Positions 17,602 through 26,798 of a stretch of DNA of 64,000 bases are shown in pieces (positions within the stretch are counted from its first letter, which is position 1; every line of letters starts with the position of its first letter). A program made the translations under genes and the position numbers. The stretch spans positions 62,001 to 126,000 of the forward strand of contig NZ_JAPDDT010000015.1 in the NCBI RefSeq assembly GCF_025950235.1, in the 5' to 3' direction. Source of the DNA: Luteolibacter arcticus. GTDB lineage: Bacteria; Verrucomicrobiota; Verrucomicrobiia; Verrucomicrobiales; Akkermansiaceae. Below the pieces are notes generated by a model. The model searched no databases. It was not told the DNA's origin and saw nothing but the letters and a program-made list of their open reading frames with translations.

Positions 17602-18589
17602 AGCTATCTCCGCCGTCTTGCTGCTGGCCACCGGATTGGCATCCGCGGCTCAGACACTCGAAACGACCTACCGCACCAACGGGTCGGCCGTTCAAGCCGC
17701 TTTCGAGCCGGTGCGCATCGTGCTGCAGGACTGCAGCGCTGTCATCCAGCGCGGGCGCAAGGAAATCGCCTACGGCACGGTGATGTCTGCCGACGGTTTC
17801 ATCCTCACCAAGGCTAGTGAGCTGGGAGATGCCAGCGGCCTCTCGGTCGCCATCGGCGACAAGGTTTATCCGGATCCCGAGCTGCTTTCGACCGATCCCG
17901 CGTGGGATGTGGCCTTGCTGAAGGTTCCCGCGGAAGGTCTGAAGCCGGCCAACCTGGCGCTGGATCAGCCCGACCCCGCCCGGGGCACGTGGGTCGTCGC
18001 GAATGGCGCGACCACCCGCACCCAGCGGCGGATCCAGATCGGCATTATCGCGGCTACCGCCCGTGAGATCCCCCATGCGGGCGGCCCGGTGCTTGGCGTT
18101 AGCTTCGAGGAGAAGAACAAGAAGCTGGTGGTCACCGAGATCGCCGAAAAGAGCGGTGCCGCGACCGCCGGTGTCGAGAAAGACGACGTGCTGCTGCTTG
18201 CCGACGGTGAGAAGATCAAGAATGCGGAAGGCCTTGGCGAACTGGTCAACAAGCATCACGTCGGCGACCAGATGTCCCTGACCGTCGAGCGAAAGGGCAA
18301 GAAGATGGAGTTCAAGATCGAGCTCAAAGGCCGTAGCGATGTCTTCGGCGAGGAACTCACTCGCAACGACGTGATGAGCGGCCGCTTCTCCGAACGCCGC
18401 AGTGGTTTCCCCCGGGTCATTCAGCACGACATCATTGCAGACCGTCACCGGATCGGCGGTCCTGTGCTCGACCTCGATGGCCGCTGCCTCGGCATGAACA
18501 TCGCCCGCGCGAACCGCTGCGAGACTTTTGCCATCCCGGCGAGCGACCTGAAGAGCATCGCTGACCGGCTGATGTCGCAGGCGAAGTGA
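17591..18589 (+). CDS. HtrA-like pseudoprotease with PDZ inserted into the protease fold (332 aa)
   Basis: GTG 17591 gives a signal peptide (VLLLATGLASAAQ). The first trypsin barrel is recognisable (YGTVMSADGFILTK, DVALLKV), then a PDZ domain (about 180-260: GAATAGVEKDDVLLLADG), and only then the second-barrel end, RIGGPVLDLDGRCLGMNIA and FAIPASD. The catalytic His position is Ser76, the Asp is kept (Asp106), and the nucleophile Ser is replaced by Ile288 within the GGP motif. It therefore cannot be a serine protease. The PDZ interrupts the catalytic fold instead of following it. Coupling with an active HtrA suggests a regulatory or adaptor subunit, which is inference. Confidence 0.85.
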   Translation: MNAKAISAVLLLATGLASAAQTLETTYRTNGSAVQAAFEPVRIVLQDCSAVIQRGRKEIAYGTVMSADGFILTKASELGDASGLSVAIGDKVYPDPELLSTDPAWDVALLKVPAEGLKPANLALDQPDPARGTWVVANGATTRTQRRIQIGIIAATAREIPHAGGPVLGVSFEEKNKKLVVTEIAEKSGAATAGVEKDDVLLLADGEKIKNAEGLGELVNKHHVGDQMSLTVERKGKKMEFKIELKGRSDVFGEELTRNDVMSGRFSERRSGFPRVIQHDIIADRHRIGGPVLDLDGRCLGMNIARANRCETFAIPASDLKSIADRLMSQAK

Positions 18590-18598
18590 TCGGTGGAC

Positions 18599-19243
18599 TC
18601 AGGTGCAGCGGTTGCAGACTTGGATGGAGGCGCAGGAACTGCAGATCTGGTAGATGATCTCAACATCGCTCCACTCCAAGTCCGGATCCCAGATTCGCAC
18701 GCCCTTCACCGGAGATTGGTAGATCACGCCGAACACGTCCAACGATCCGCCACTGCAGCGTGGGTTTTTGCATTCGACCGCCGGCACGTCTTGGCATAGC
18801 CAATGCCATCCGCCAAAGCGGGACTCGTAATCCTTGGTCTGGTGGTCTTCATTGGCCAGTTCCAAGAGGCGTAATGCCTCTTCATCAGCGAGCATCAAGG
18901 TCACCTGCCGACGAGGAAAAGTGCATGGATACGCGTCGTAGGGGAAATCCGGGTCCCACTCCAACGATTCAATCCAGTCCACGGCGATGTTTCCATTTTC
19001 CACCCGGTAGGACATCGCCGCCGCATTGTATTGCTGGCAGTAAATGAGCGGCAGGAAGCGAGTGCCCTCGATGCGGACCGGGAAGAGCGGGTCTGCGGTG
19101 TCGATGGTATAGAGCAGGTGGCAGGGTTCATTGCCTCCCGGCGGTATGACCGGGGTTTCCAGTTCGCCGCCGAACCAGTGCATGAAAGAGCCATTTGTTC
19201 CTTCCACCGGGAAGCATGCGCGGTCGCGGATGAAATCGTTCAC
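18599..19243 (-). CDS. Hypothetical protein with Cys-rich C-terminus (214 aa)
   Basis: I do not recognise the family. There is no signal peptide, so it is probably cytoplasmic. It is acidic, with short beta segments (RFLPLIYCQQYNAAAMSYRV) and a helical DEEALRLLELANE segment. The last 60 residues contain CKNPRC and CSSCASIQVCNRC, which could bind zinc. A distant resemblance to DUF1963/YwqG-type proteins is possible but unproven. The stop is 9 bp from the convergent pseudoprotease gene. Confidence 0.75.
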   Translation of the reverse strand: MNDFIRDRACFPVEGTNGSFMHWFGGELETPVIPPGGNEPCHLLYTIDTADPLFPVRIEGTRFLPLIYCQQYNAAAMSYRVENGNIAVDWIESLEWDPDFPYDAYPCTFPRRQVTLMLADEEALRLLELANEDHQTKDYESRFGGWHWLCQDVPAVECKNPRCSGGSLDVFGVIYQSPVKGVRIWDPDLEWSDVEIIYQICSSCASIQVCNRCT

Positions 19244-19299
19244 GTCTTGGTTTTAACAGCCTGTTCCGGATTCCATCCTATTTTGAAGTCGATTTAACT

Positions 19300-20715
19300 T
19301 CAGCGCTGCCGGTGCTTCTTGAAAATCGCTAGCGTGCGGTCGCGCTCGGTGGCGTGATCGACGCAGGGGAGGGGGTAGCCCGGGGCGAGGGGGTGGCCGT
19401 CTTTCGGCGGAGCGAAGAGCGCGTCCACCGGCACCTTGGCCAGTTCCGGGAGCCAGCGCTTCATGTAGGTGCCGTCCGGATCGTAGCGTTTCGCCTGGGT
19501 CCACGGGTTCTGGATGCGGAAATACGGTGCGGCATCGGCCCCGGTGCCGGCGCTCCATTGCCAGCCGCCGTTGTTCGAGGCGATCTCGCCGTCCAGGAGG
19601 TGCTGCATGAAGTGGTGTTCGCCCAGCCGCCAGTCGATGTGGAGGTCCTTTGTGAGGAACATGGCGGAGATCATCCGCACGCGATTGTGCATGAAGCCGG
19701 TGGCAAGCAGCTCGCGCATCCCGGCATCGACGATGGGAAAACCGGTGAGTCCCTGTTTCCAGGCCTCGAACTTCCCGTCCGGCTCCGCCCACCCGAGTCC
19801 GCGCCAGTCGGGGTTGAACTCTTCCTCCAGCACGTTCGGGAAGTGCCAGAGGATCGCCAGGTAGAACTCCCGCCACGCCAGCTCCTTGATGTACTTCTCG
19901 ATTCCCGACCGCGCCGGGGTGGAGAGGGTTTCCCCAAGGGCGGCGGCGGATTTCGCATAAATCGTCCGCGGCGAGAGCAGGCCGAAACGGAGATCCTGCG
20001 ACAGCCGGGAGGTCCCGGGCACGGCGGGGAAGTCGCGGGTTTCCCCGTAATTACCCAGCCGGCTGGCCAAGGCGGTCTTCAGACGCTGGTGGGCTGCCCG
20101 TTCGCCGGCCTCTATCAGGTCGGCCTCCGACTCCGCCCATCCCCAGTGGGCATTGTCGGGCAGGGGCAGCGAGGAAATCCCCGGCGGGGTGTTCAGCGAG
20201 CGCGGCTTGGGCAGTGGCTGCGGCTTCTCCTGCGACAGCCAGTTCTTGCTGTAGGGGGTGTAGACCCGATACGGCTTCCCGTCTTGGGTCAGGATTTCCT
20301 CCGGGGTGTGCAGGGCGACGTCGTCGTGGCCGTAGCAGGCGATTCCGAGCCGCAATGCCATCGCCTCGACCTCCTTTTCGGCAGCTCCGCCGAAGGGATC
20401 AGGGTCGCGATTGTAAAAAATCGCGTCCGCGCCGGTCTCTTTTGCCAATTTTTCCAGCTCCGTTGCTGCCCTCCCGCAGCGAATGACCAGACGGCCGCCG
20501 ATGGTTTCCAGATTCGCCCCCAGCGACTTTAGACAGCGGCAGAGGAACGCCTGCCGTTTTTCCCCGGTCCACAGGTGCTCTTTCCTCCAATTACTCAGGA
20601 GGTAAACCGGGACCACAGCTTCTGCGCCGGCCGCTGCGTGGTGCAGAGCCGTATTATCGAGAATTCGCAAGTCGCGACGGTGCCAGTGGAGCGCAAGACG
20701 GTAGGGGGAGGCCAT
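19300..20715 (-). CDS. phrB: Deoxyribodipyrimidine photolyase, class I (471 aa)
   Basis: The N-terminal Rossmann domain (LALHWHRRDLRILDN) is the antenna-binding photolyase domain. The C-terminal FAD domain carries the signature NNGGWQWSAGTGADA with YFRIQNPWTQAKRYDPDG and the GFPIVDAGMRELLATGFMHNR helix. Length and order match CPD photolyases, which split cyclobutane pyrimidine dimers with blue light. The conserved Trp residues for electron transfer are present in the expected WQW context. It is transcribed alone; no photoreceptor genes are adjacent. A cryptochrome-like role cannot be excluded by sequence alone. Confidence 0.93.
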   Translation of the reverse strand: MASPYRLALHWHRRDLRILDNTALHHAAAGAEAVVPVYLLSNWRKEHLWTGEKRQAFLCRCLKSLGANLETIGGRLVIRCGRAATELEKLAKETGADAIFYNRDPDPFGGAAEKEVEAMALRLGIACYGHDDVALHTPEEILTQDGKPYRVYTPYSKNWLSQEKPQPLPKPRSLNTPPGISSLPLPDNAHWGWAESEADLIEAGERAAHQRLKTALASRLGNYGETRDFPAVPGTSRLSQDLRFGLLSPRTIYAKSAAALGETLSTPARSGIEKYIKELAWREFYLAILWHFPNVLEEEFNPDWRGLGWAEPDGKFEAWKQGLTGFPIVDAGMRELLATGFMHNRVRMISAMFLTKDLHIDWRLGEHHFMQHLLDGEIASNNGGWQWSAGTGADAAPYFRIQNPWTQAKRYDPDGTYMKRWLPELAKVPVDALFAPPKDGHPLAPGYPLPCVDHATERDRTLAIFKKHRQR

Positions 20716-20765
20716 GCCGGCTAACCAAAGCCGGAGCCTCTACCCACGCAAGCGCGCTGACACGA

Positions 20766-21053
20766 TCACGGCGTTCCCAGCAACTTCTCCGCCTTCTTGA
20801 CGGTGATGTTGCTCAGGCGACCGTTCACCTTTTTCGAACCTTCCAGGAGAGACTTGAGGTTCTCCAGGGTATCCTCGGCTGCTTCAAGTGCTTTCCGACC
20901 ACCACCGTAGTGTTTGTCGGAAAAGTACTTCGTGAAGGTAACACCTCCGCGGCTCAGGCAGAGCCGCCAGCCTTGGAATGCGGTATTCTCGTAAGTGAAT
21001 CGAGTCAGGTTGCGCTTCGATTTCATGGAGGGGGCTGTGTCGAGAGCATTCAT
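20766..21053 (-). CDS. Small basic protein, possible AP2-like domain (95 aa)
   Basis: The central part, ENTAFQGWRLCLSRGG then FTKYFSD and a long helix KALEAAEDTLENL, has the three-strand-plus-helix layout of AP2-like DNA-binding domains found in phage integrases and homing nucleases. The resemblance is weak. The C-terminus is Lys-rich. ATG 21053 or the internal ATG at residue 10 could be the start. It lies alone upstream of rpoA in the opposite direction. It may be a small regulator; the function is not established. Confidence 0.65.
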   Translation of the reverse strand: MNALDTAPSMKSKRNLTRFTYENTAFQGWRLCLSRGGVTFTKYFSDKHYGGGRKALEAAEDTLENLKSLLEGSKKVNGRLSNITVKKAEKLLGTP

Positions 21054-21307
21054 GTGAAACTATGCCACCGATTCGGGGCTGTGGCCACTCCATTTTTGTT
21101 TGAGAAATGTTAGAGACCGCTGGGAACGCCCGATTTGCTAGGGTTTTGCCGGATTTCCCGTATTAAAAAAATTCGTTGCCAAGCCGGGGGGCATCTCCTT
21201 AAGTCCCCGCCCGCGCGAGCCCCGACAGCCGCCGTAGGTCCTCCAGCCACGCCGCATCCGCGTCCGTGACCCGCTCGCGGGAGGGTAACCCGGCCACCAA
21301 ACACGAC

Positions 21308-22390
21308 ATGTCCGCCACGAAACTTGCTCGATTCGAGCTTCCTAACCGCCTCGTCAAGCACGAGGACACCGCGACCGAGACCTACGCCCAGTTCACCGCC
21401 GAGCCTTTCGAGCGTGGCTACGGGCACACCCTTGGCAACTCGCTCCGCCGCGTGCTGCTCGGCTCCCTGGAAGGTGCCGCCATCACTTCCGTCCGCATCG
21501 CCGGCGTGCAGCATGAATTCTCCAGCCTCCCGGGCGTGGTGGAAGATGTCACCGACATCGTCCTGAACCTGAAGAAGGTCAAATTCGCCCACCACGACAA
21601 GGAGCCCCGCATCCTGACGATCAAGATCGAGAAGGAAGGCGTGGTCACCGCCGGTGACATCCAAGGCGACAACATTTACGACGTGGTTAATAAAGACCAG
21701 GTCATCTGCACCCTCGACAAGAAGGTGAAGTTCGATTGCGAGTTCGAGGTCCGCGTCGGACGCGGCTTCTTCACTGGCGACGAGAACAAGCGCAAGGACC
21801 AGCCGATCGGCGTCATCGCCATCGACTCGATCTTCTCCCCGGTCACCCGCGTGAAGTACGCGGTCGATACCACCCGCGTCGGCCAGATGACCGACTACGA
21901 CAAGCTGGTGCTGGATATCTGGACCGACGGCCGCATCACCCCGCAGGACGCCCTCCTGCAGGCCTCCGCGATCCTCCGCCACCACCTCGACGTCTTCGTC
22001 AACTACGACGAGAACGCCGTGGACTTCGAGGAAGCGCCGACCGAGTCCAACGAGGAGAACGCCGCGCTCAAGAAGCTTCTCAACATGAGCGTCAACGAGA
22101 TCGAGCTTTCGGTCCGTGCCGCCAACTGCCTCAACAACGCGAACATCACGTCCGTCGGCCAGCTGGCCATGAAGTCGGAAGCGGAGATGCTCAAGTACCG
22201 CAACTTCGGCAAGAAGTCGCTTAACGAGATCAAGGACAAGCTTTCCGAACTCGGCCTCGGCCTCGGAATGTCCCTCGATCCCTCCCTCCTCTCCGGCCCG
22301 GTGCCGGCCGTTCGCGGCCCGCGCCTGGGTGTCGAAGAAGAAGCCCCGGTGGGTCTTGCCGACCTGATCGCCCAGAATCTAGACGACTAA
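21308..22390 (+). CDS. rpoA: DNA-directed RNA polymerase alpha subunit (360 aa)
   Basis: The N-terminal domain is clear (FTAEPFERGYGHTLGNSLRR, then VTDIVLNLK and the assembly surface). The C-terminal alphaCTD starts near residue 270 with SVNEIELSVRAANCLNNA and contains KYRNFGKKSLNEI. Alpha dimerises to nucleate RNA polymerase and the CTD contacts UP elements and activators. ATG 21308 matches the usual start; a GTG-type upstream start at 21266 is rejected. The tail after the CTD is about 40 residues longer than in E. coli. rplQ follows 21 bp downstream. The usual upstream partners rpsM, rpsK and rpsD are absent. Confidence 0.96.
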   Translation: MSATKLARFELPNRLVKHEDTATETYAQFTAEPFERGYGHTLGNSLRRVLLGSLEGAAITSVRIAGVQHEFSSLPGVVEDVTDIVLNLKKVKFAHHDKEPRILTIKIEKEGVVTAGDIQGDNIYDVVNKDQVICTLDKKVKFDCEFEVRVGRGFFTGDENKRKDQPIGVIAIDSIFSPVTRVKYAVDTTRVGQMTDYDKLVLDIWTDGRITPQDALLQASAILRHHLDVFVNYDENAVDFEEAPTESNEENAALKKLLNMSVNEIELSVRAANCLNNANITSVGQLAMKSEAEMLKYRNFGKKSLNEIKDKLSELGLGLGMSLDPSLLSGPVPAVRGPRLGVEEEAPVGLADLIAQNLDD

Positions 22391-22411
22391 TTAAGAAAGG
22401 GACCGCACCCG

Positions 22412-22918
22412 ATGAGACATCGCCGCAATACCACCAAGCTCAAGCGCACCGCCGCCCACCGGCGCTCGCTGCTTGCAAACCTCGCCTGCAGCCTGATTGA
22501 GCACGGCAGCATCCGCACCACGCTCGCCAAGGCCAAGGCCCTGCGCCCCGTAGCCGAAAAGATGATCGGTCTCGGCAAGCGTGGCGACCTGCACGCCCGC
22601 CGTCAGGCCGTCGCCTTCCTCCGCCAGAAGGACATCGCCAAGAAGCTCTTCGACGAGGTCGCCCCTCTGTCGAAGGACCGTCCGGGCGGCTACTGCCGGA
22701 TCACCAAGCTCGGGCCACGCATGACCGACTCCGCTCCGATGGCCGTCATCGAGTGGGTCGACCAGCCTGCCGAAGTCGAAACCGTGGACGCTCCTGAAGA
22801 AGCGGCCGCCGAACCGACCCCGGTCGTCGCTGAAGCGCCCGCCGCCGAGGAAGCCGAAGCCAAGCCGGCCAAGAAGAAGGCCACCAAAAAGGCAAAGGCC
22901 GAAGCCGACGCCGAGTAA
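22412..22918 (+). CDS. rplQ: 50S ribosomal protein L17 with acidic/basic C-terminal extension (168 aa)
   Basis: The start MRHRRNTTKLKRTAAHRRSL and the LGPRMTDSAPMAVIEWVD segment identify L17. The standard fold ends near residue 120. The remaining roughly 48 residues are Ala/Glu/Pro then Lys-rich (KPAKKKATKKAKA), an extension seen in some phyla but absent in E. coli. The gene follows rpoA as usual and ends the unit at a strong terminator. Confidence 0.96.
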   Translation: MRHRRNTTKLKRTAAHRRSLLANLACSLIEHGSIRTTLAKAKALRPVAEKMIGLGKRGDLHARRQAVAFLRQKDIAKKLFDEVAPLSKDRPGGYCRITKLGPRMTDSAPMAVIEWVDQPAEVETVDAPEEAAAEPTPVVAEAPAAEEAEAKPAKKKATKKAKAEADAE

Positions 22919-22947
22919 TCGGTCAGGTTCGACAGATTGATTCTGAA

Positions 22948-22985
22948 AGCCCCTGCTGGAGAAATCCGGCAGGGGCTCTTTTTTG
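22948..22985 (+). terminator. Rho-independent terminator after rplQ
   Basis: A 13-bp stem, 22948-22960 with 22965-22977 (one G-T pair), is closed by a GAAA tetraloop and followed by C and six Ts. It lies 30 bp after the rplQ stop and should end the rpoA-rplQ transcript. Confidence 0.93.
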
Positions 22986-23130
22986 GCAAATCCACCAATC
23001 ATCAAGGAGAGCAGGAGCGGAAAATCACTAAGCCCAAATTCTCTAATCATCAATTGAACTGAGTCGAGGTGGAGGCGAGATACCGGGCCAAGAATGTCCT
23101 TTTTCATTATCGCTCCGCATGAACGTGGCG

Positions 23131-23152
23131 GAGGCGCTCTAGTGCCTCCGGC
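23131..23152. other. Hairpin-forming sequence upstream of the AT-rich gene's 3' end
   Basis: CGGAGGC pairs with GCCTCCG across an 8-nt spacer. It lies about 110 bp beyond the stop of the minus-strand gene at 23264. No T-run follows on either strand, so it is only a weak terminator candidate. The surrounding 22986-23263 shows no gene. Confidence 0.4.
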
Positions 23153-23263
23153 GGGGGCGGGTTATCCCTAGGATCGGCATGTGGGTTTCTGGGCGTGAAT
23201 GCTTCCACCCAGAAGGACGGGAGTTCTCCCGCTACGATGTTGCAAGGGTGCCCCAGACGACCG

Positions 23264-25654
23264 CTAGAGTGGCAGTTGATCTTCAAGCAGGAGAATTGAT
23301 TCATCGACCATGGCAATCGAAGCGTTATCTTGTGTGGCTTCAAAGATCTCATCAATTCCTTTGGCGTATGAGGTGAACACATTGGCCACCGCGGCCTCCA
23401 ACATTCCCATATATCTCTTCTTACTAGTGGGCAGTTCCGAGAACGTCCGGTCATTTGTGATCGCGAGGGCCCAATCGTTCGTTGTGGTGGGGAGTCCTGC
23501 GACACCAGGAACCAAGGGACGATAGCCTGAGGGGCACAATTCCGAGCGCCAGAACGCAAGTTCGGCCAACACGTTGAATCCGCAGATGTCGGATGCGAAC
23601 TCACCTTTCGAAATCAGTGCGATATTCAAGACTATTTTCAGATATTCCGCGATTCTCTTTCGATTGACGTCGCAGAAGAGCTTAAGGAGGTCACGGTGAG
23701 TGGCCTCGGGGTCTTCGCATTGAAAAATATTGAGAAATCGACGAGTTCTATTGTCACCTTTCTCGCAAAGGTGCCACACAAACGAGATCTGCGCCCCGTT
23801 GAGTTCCGCGTCATTTATGGTGTACTTCAATGAAACCTTGGAGGTGAAGCCGTCACGGACATAGCCTCCCTCATGTCGTTCAACATTGGATCTAACTCGT
23901 AATTGATCGAGAAGGCTAATGGCCGGAGCTATGCCCGCCAAATTAGAGGCTGAAAATCCAAAGTTAAAACTATCCTTAAAGGTAACTTGCTTAATTGGCC
24001 GATCCTGACCTTTCACGAAATAAACCGGAGCATCTATGAGAGTGGCGGCGCCAGCTAGCGCGGATCGTATCGGGATTTCCCCTGGGTGGAGAAGTGGGCG
24101 GTAAGCTTTCCACTTCCCATACCATTCTTCGTAAGCTGCCATTTCAGGCTCCTTTCTTTTAGGCCGCGCGGGCGAAACGGTTACTGCAGTCTTAATTGCT
24201 TCGAGATGCCTCTCATTAATGGTTTTGAGCGCTTCCAAAACGCGCTCACTTGTTATGTTTCGTTGGATGAATAGTCTGAGGGCGTAACCTTGTTTGATCA
24301 TCCTCTCGATTGCAGCTTTGGGGCTTTTTATATCTATACCCTCGGAGAGAGCTCGTGCTGTCAACTCGACGAACGCTCGGCTCCCTGCGGCCCATATCAC
24401 TGGATTAGGAATTTCCTCGGAGTCGACCGCGACTGGAGGAAGGCCGAATTTTTGGGATATAGCACCGAGATTCCGCACTTCGAAATCGACGTAGCAGAAT
24501 GTGCCGACTCCTGCCGCAGCAGCCGGTGCGCTGTTGAAATATCGTGTGCTTCGAGTTACCGTGAAATTTTCAATGTAATTCAGATTTCCTTGCAGGGTAA
24601 TCGCATTGTCTTCCCACGCAGCGGCCACTTGGAATTGCCCAAACCAATCAACTAAGCCGGTCTGAATTAGATTATCTATTTTTTGAAGAAGCAAATCAAA
24701 CTGTTGGCGTTGTAATTTAGCCTGAGTCTCGAATTTCTCTACCAAACTTTTGATCTGAGCTTCAATTCGGAGGCCGGTGGCTTCGATTCTTGATAATCGG
24801 GTAATAACTTCTTCTAGTTGTAGAGTAATTTCTTCAAGTTGCTTCTCATTGGCGCCTCCGCCGCCTCCCCCTCCGAATAGGGATCCAGCGATACATCCTA
24901 TTACCCCTACCGGTCCGAGGCTGGCGGATCCGCCTATTTTTGCAGCTAGGGTGCCGATCGCGCTCATCGCCTTCAGGGCGCCCTTAACCTTTTGAGGGGC
25001 ATTGGGAAACTTTAGGTTGATGATGTCTAATCCTAAGTTGGCCAACGACTCAGCAGTAAATCCTCCGCGTATGATATCATGTGCTTTGCTGGTGGTCTGT
25101 AATACTTCGGTTAGTTTCTTAGGCAGTATTTCGGCGCTCGGGCAATTCACGAGGGCGCTCATGGAGGAAATGTCTAACGATTCCACACTCGCTTCAATTG
25201 CTTTTGCAACATCTTGATCATTGGCTTGATTAAGCTTTACGACTGCGGAGGCCAATCTTGGCAATAATCTAGGGGCGCAGGCTTGAAAAACTAGGCTGCC
25301 ATTTCCGGGAAGTGCGAGAGCCTTGCCAACGCAATGAATGAGACGGTCGCTCCGGGGGCTGAGGCTTGAGTCTTTAAGATCCTTAAGAAGCAATTCAAAG
25401 TCAGTTTTCTGGAGTAAAACCCCTAGGTCCTTACTTCCGCTTGCAGCTTTGATAAAGGCACCTATTTCCGCCTTGTTAAGGCCTTCTTGAACCTTCTGTC
25501 CTGCAAAGTAGGCGAGTTTGTGGCGGGTGAAATCTGCGGGCACGACAGGCAAGTCTTGGGCTTTGGCTTTCCACCATGTCTCTGATAAGGAGGTTCCACC
25601 GGCGAGAAGGAGCCATGAGAAATTTCGACGAGAAAGAGAATGAGGGGAGGCCAT
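23264..25654 (-). CDS. Tat-exported protein of unknown function, AT-rich gene (796 aa)
   Basis: ATG 25654 gives a twin-arginine-like signal, LSRRNFSWLLLAGGTSLS. Residues about 240-270 form a long hydrophobic Gly/Ala segment ending in a run of seven glycines (near 269-275). A coiled coil follows (about 280-345, QLEEITLQLEEVITRLSRIE). The second half is beta-rich with no known motif. Base composition is visibly more AT-rich than both neighbours, with many A/T-ending codons, suggesting recent acquisition. A hydrophobic hairpin beside long helices recalls alpha-type pore-forming toxins, but this is only an analogy. A start at 25747 would hide the signal. Confidence 0.8.
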   Translation of the reverse strand: MASPHSLSRRNFSWLLLAGGTSLSETWWKAKAQDLPVVPADFTRHKLAYFAGQKVQEGLNKAEIGAFIKAASGSKDLGVLLQKTDFELLLKDLKDSSLSPRSDRLIHCVGKALALPGNGSLVFQACAPRLLPRLASAVVKLNQANDQDVAKAIEASVESLDISSMSALVNCPSAEILPKKLTEVLQTTSKAHDIIRGGFTAESLANLGLDIINLKFPNAPQKVKGALKAMSAIGTLAAKIGGSASLGPVGVIGCIAGSLFGGGGGGGANEKQLEEITLQLEEVITRLSRIEATGLRIEAQIKSLVEKFETQAKLQRQQFDLLLQKIDNLIQTGLVDWFGQFQVAAAWEDNAITLQGNLNYIENFTVTRSTRYFNSAPAAAAGVGTFCYVDFEVRNLGAISQKFGLPPVAVDSEEIPNPVIWAAGSRAFVELTARALSEGIDIKSPKAAIERMIKQGYALRLFIQRNITSERVLEALKTINERHLEAIKTAVTVSPARPKRKEPEMAAYEEWYGKWKAYRPLLHPGEIPIRSALAGAATLIDAPVYFVKGQDRPIKQVTFKDSFNFGFSASNLAGIAPAISLLDQLRVRSNVERHEGGYVRDGFTSKVSLKYTINDAELNGAQISFVWHLCEKGDNRTRRFLNIFQCEDPEATHRDLLKLFCDVNRKRIAEYLKIVLNIALISKGEFASDICGFNVLAELAFWRSELCPSGYRPLVPGVAGLPTTTNDWALAITNDRTFSELPTSKKRYMGMLEAAVANVFTSYAKGIDEIFEATQDNASIAMVDESILLLEDQLPL

Positions 25655-25820
25655 AATCGTTTTTATCCCACGAGAAATTCCACGAGGCGGCAAGTACTTT
25701 CTCTCCTGCGATAGAGTTGGTTGAATGAGGTCAGATTGCAATGGCACGGGCTAATGCAGTAACTCTGAATCTTGAATTCCGCCGCTTCCTCGGTCCTCGC
25801 GCTGCAAAAGTCGTGTGAAT

Positions 25821-26237
25821 ATGCTTTTGGCAATGGAGTCGCCCACGGGACCTGAGGAACAGAGCATCCGCGAGGTGCATTCGACTTGGATCGATGCGGT
25901 GAATGCCGGCGATCTTGGCTGCTTGCTCAGCTTGATGGCGGACGATGCGGTGTTTCTCTATCCGGGCCAGGAGCCGTTCGGGCGGGAGGGTTTTTCCGCC
26001 AATTTCGGGAACGCCCACCAGCAGCTTCGGATCGATTGCACCAGCGAGCTGGAAGAGGTCGTGGTGGTCGGCGAAGTCGCTTACACGCGGAGCCGGGACG
26101 CTTTGTCCGTGACTCAACGCTCGGGAGGGGCGGCAACGCTGCTCGCCGGGCATCGAATCACGATCTACCGCGAACAGCCCGACGGTCGCTGGATCTTGGT
26201 CCGCGGTGCCCACACCTTGTCGCCGGTGGAGAAGTGA
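25821..26237 (+). CDS. NTF2-like (SnoaL/DUF4440) protein (138 aa)
   Basis: A helix EEQSIREVHSTWIDAVNAGDL, then LMADDAVFLYPG and GHRITIYREQPDGRWILVRGAH, gives the SgcJ/DUF4440 pattern of the NTF2-like superfamily. Such cone-shaped proteins are dimeric small-molecule binders, isomerases or immunity-like proteins; the ligand is unknown. Possible starts are GTG 25815, ATG 25821 and ATG 25833, with no decisive ribosome site. A second, unrelated NTF2-like gene follows 57 bp downstream. Confidence 0.83.
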   Translation: MLLAMESPTGPEEQSIREVHSTWIDAVNAGDLGCLLSLMADDAVFLYPGQEPFGREGFSANFGNAHQQLRIDCTSELEEVVVVGEVAYTRSRDALSVTQRSGGAATLLAGHRITIYREQPDGRWILVRGAHTLSPVEK

Positions 26238-26294
26238 GGTCGTGAGGGAACCGTGTCCGGCTTGAGCCGCCGCGGATCTGCCGTAGGGTCCGGG

Positions 26295-26669
26295 ATGTCG
26301 GAAAACAACAAGGCGACCTTAACGAAGGCGAATTTGGCGATCACCCAGGGGGATCATGAAGGCTTCCTGTCGTTCTGCACCGAGGATACCGAATGGAACT
26401 TCTTGGGCGAAAGGACGCTTAAAGGGAAAGAGACTGTTCGGGAGTGGATGGCAACGGCGTATGTCGAGCCGCCGAAGTTCAAGGTGACCCAGTTGATCGC
26501 GGATGGTGATTTCGTCGCGGCGCTGGGTGAGATCACCCTCAAGGATGCGGAGGGGAAGGAGGCCGATCACTCCTATTGCGACGTCTGGCGCTTCCGTGAC
26601 GGCAAGATTTGCGAGTTGAAGGCCTTTGTGATCAAGACGTCCCCGGATGCTGGCCCGGAATCAAAGTGA
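26295..26669 (+). CDS. NTF2-like (SnoaL-like) protein (124 aa)
   Basis: It begins MSENNKATLTKANLAITQGD, followed by FLSFCTEDTEWNFLGERTLKG and a C-terminal HSYCDVWRFRDGKICELKAF, the SnoaL-like NTF2 fold. There is no signal peptide. It could be a ketosteroid-isomerase-like enzyme or a binding protein; the substrate is unknown. Its similarity to the preceding gene is limited to the fold, so the two look like neighbours rather than a recent duplication. Confidence 0.83.
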   Translation: MSENNKATLTKANLAITQGDHEGFLSFCTEDTEWNFLGERTLKGKETVREWMATAYVEPPKFKVTQLIADGDFVAALGEITLKDAEGKEADHSYCDVWRFRDGKICELKAFVIKTSPDAGPESK

Positions 26670-26798
26670 TGGCGCTCCACTAGGCCCGATATCTTGTCCG
26701 TCACAGGTATGCCAGTAAGACTGTGGAGCCGGGCTTGAAATGAGCGACAAGAAGCACGCCCAGCGGAATTGATGGAGAGACTCCAAGTGTCTCTCTCC

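Noticed and set aside
26254..26294. Upstream start for the second NTF2-like gene
   Set aside because: It adds 14 residues not seen in the family; ATG 26295 fits the fold start.
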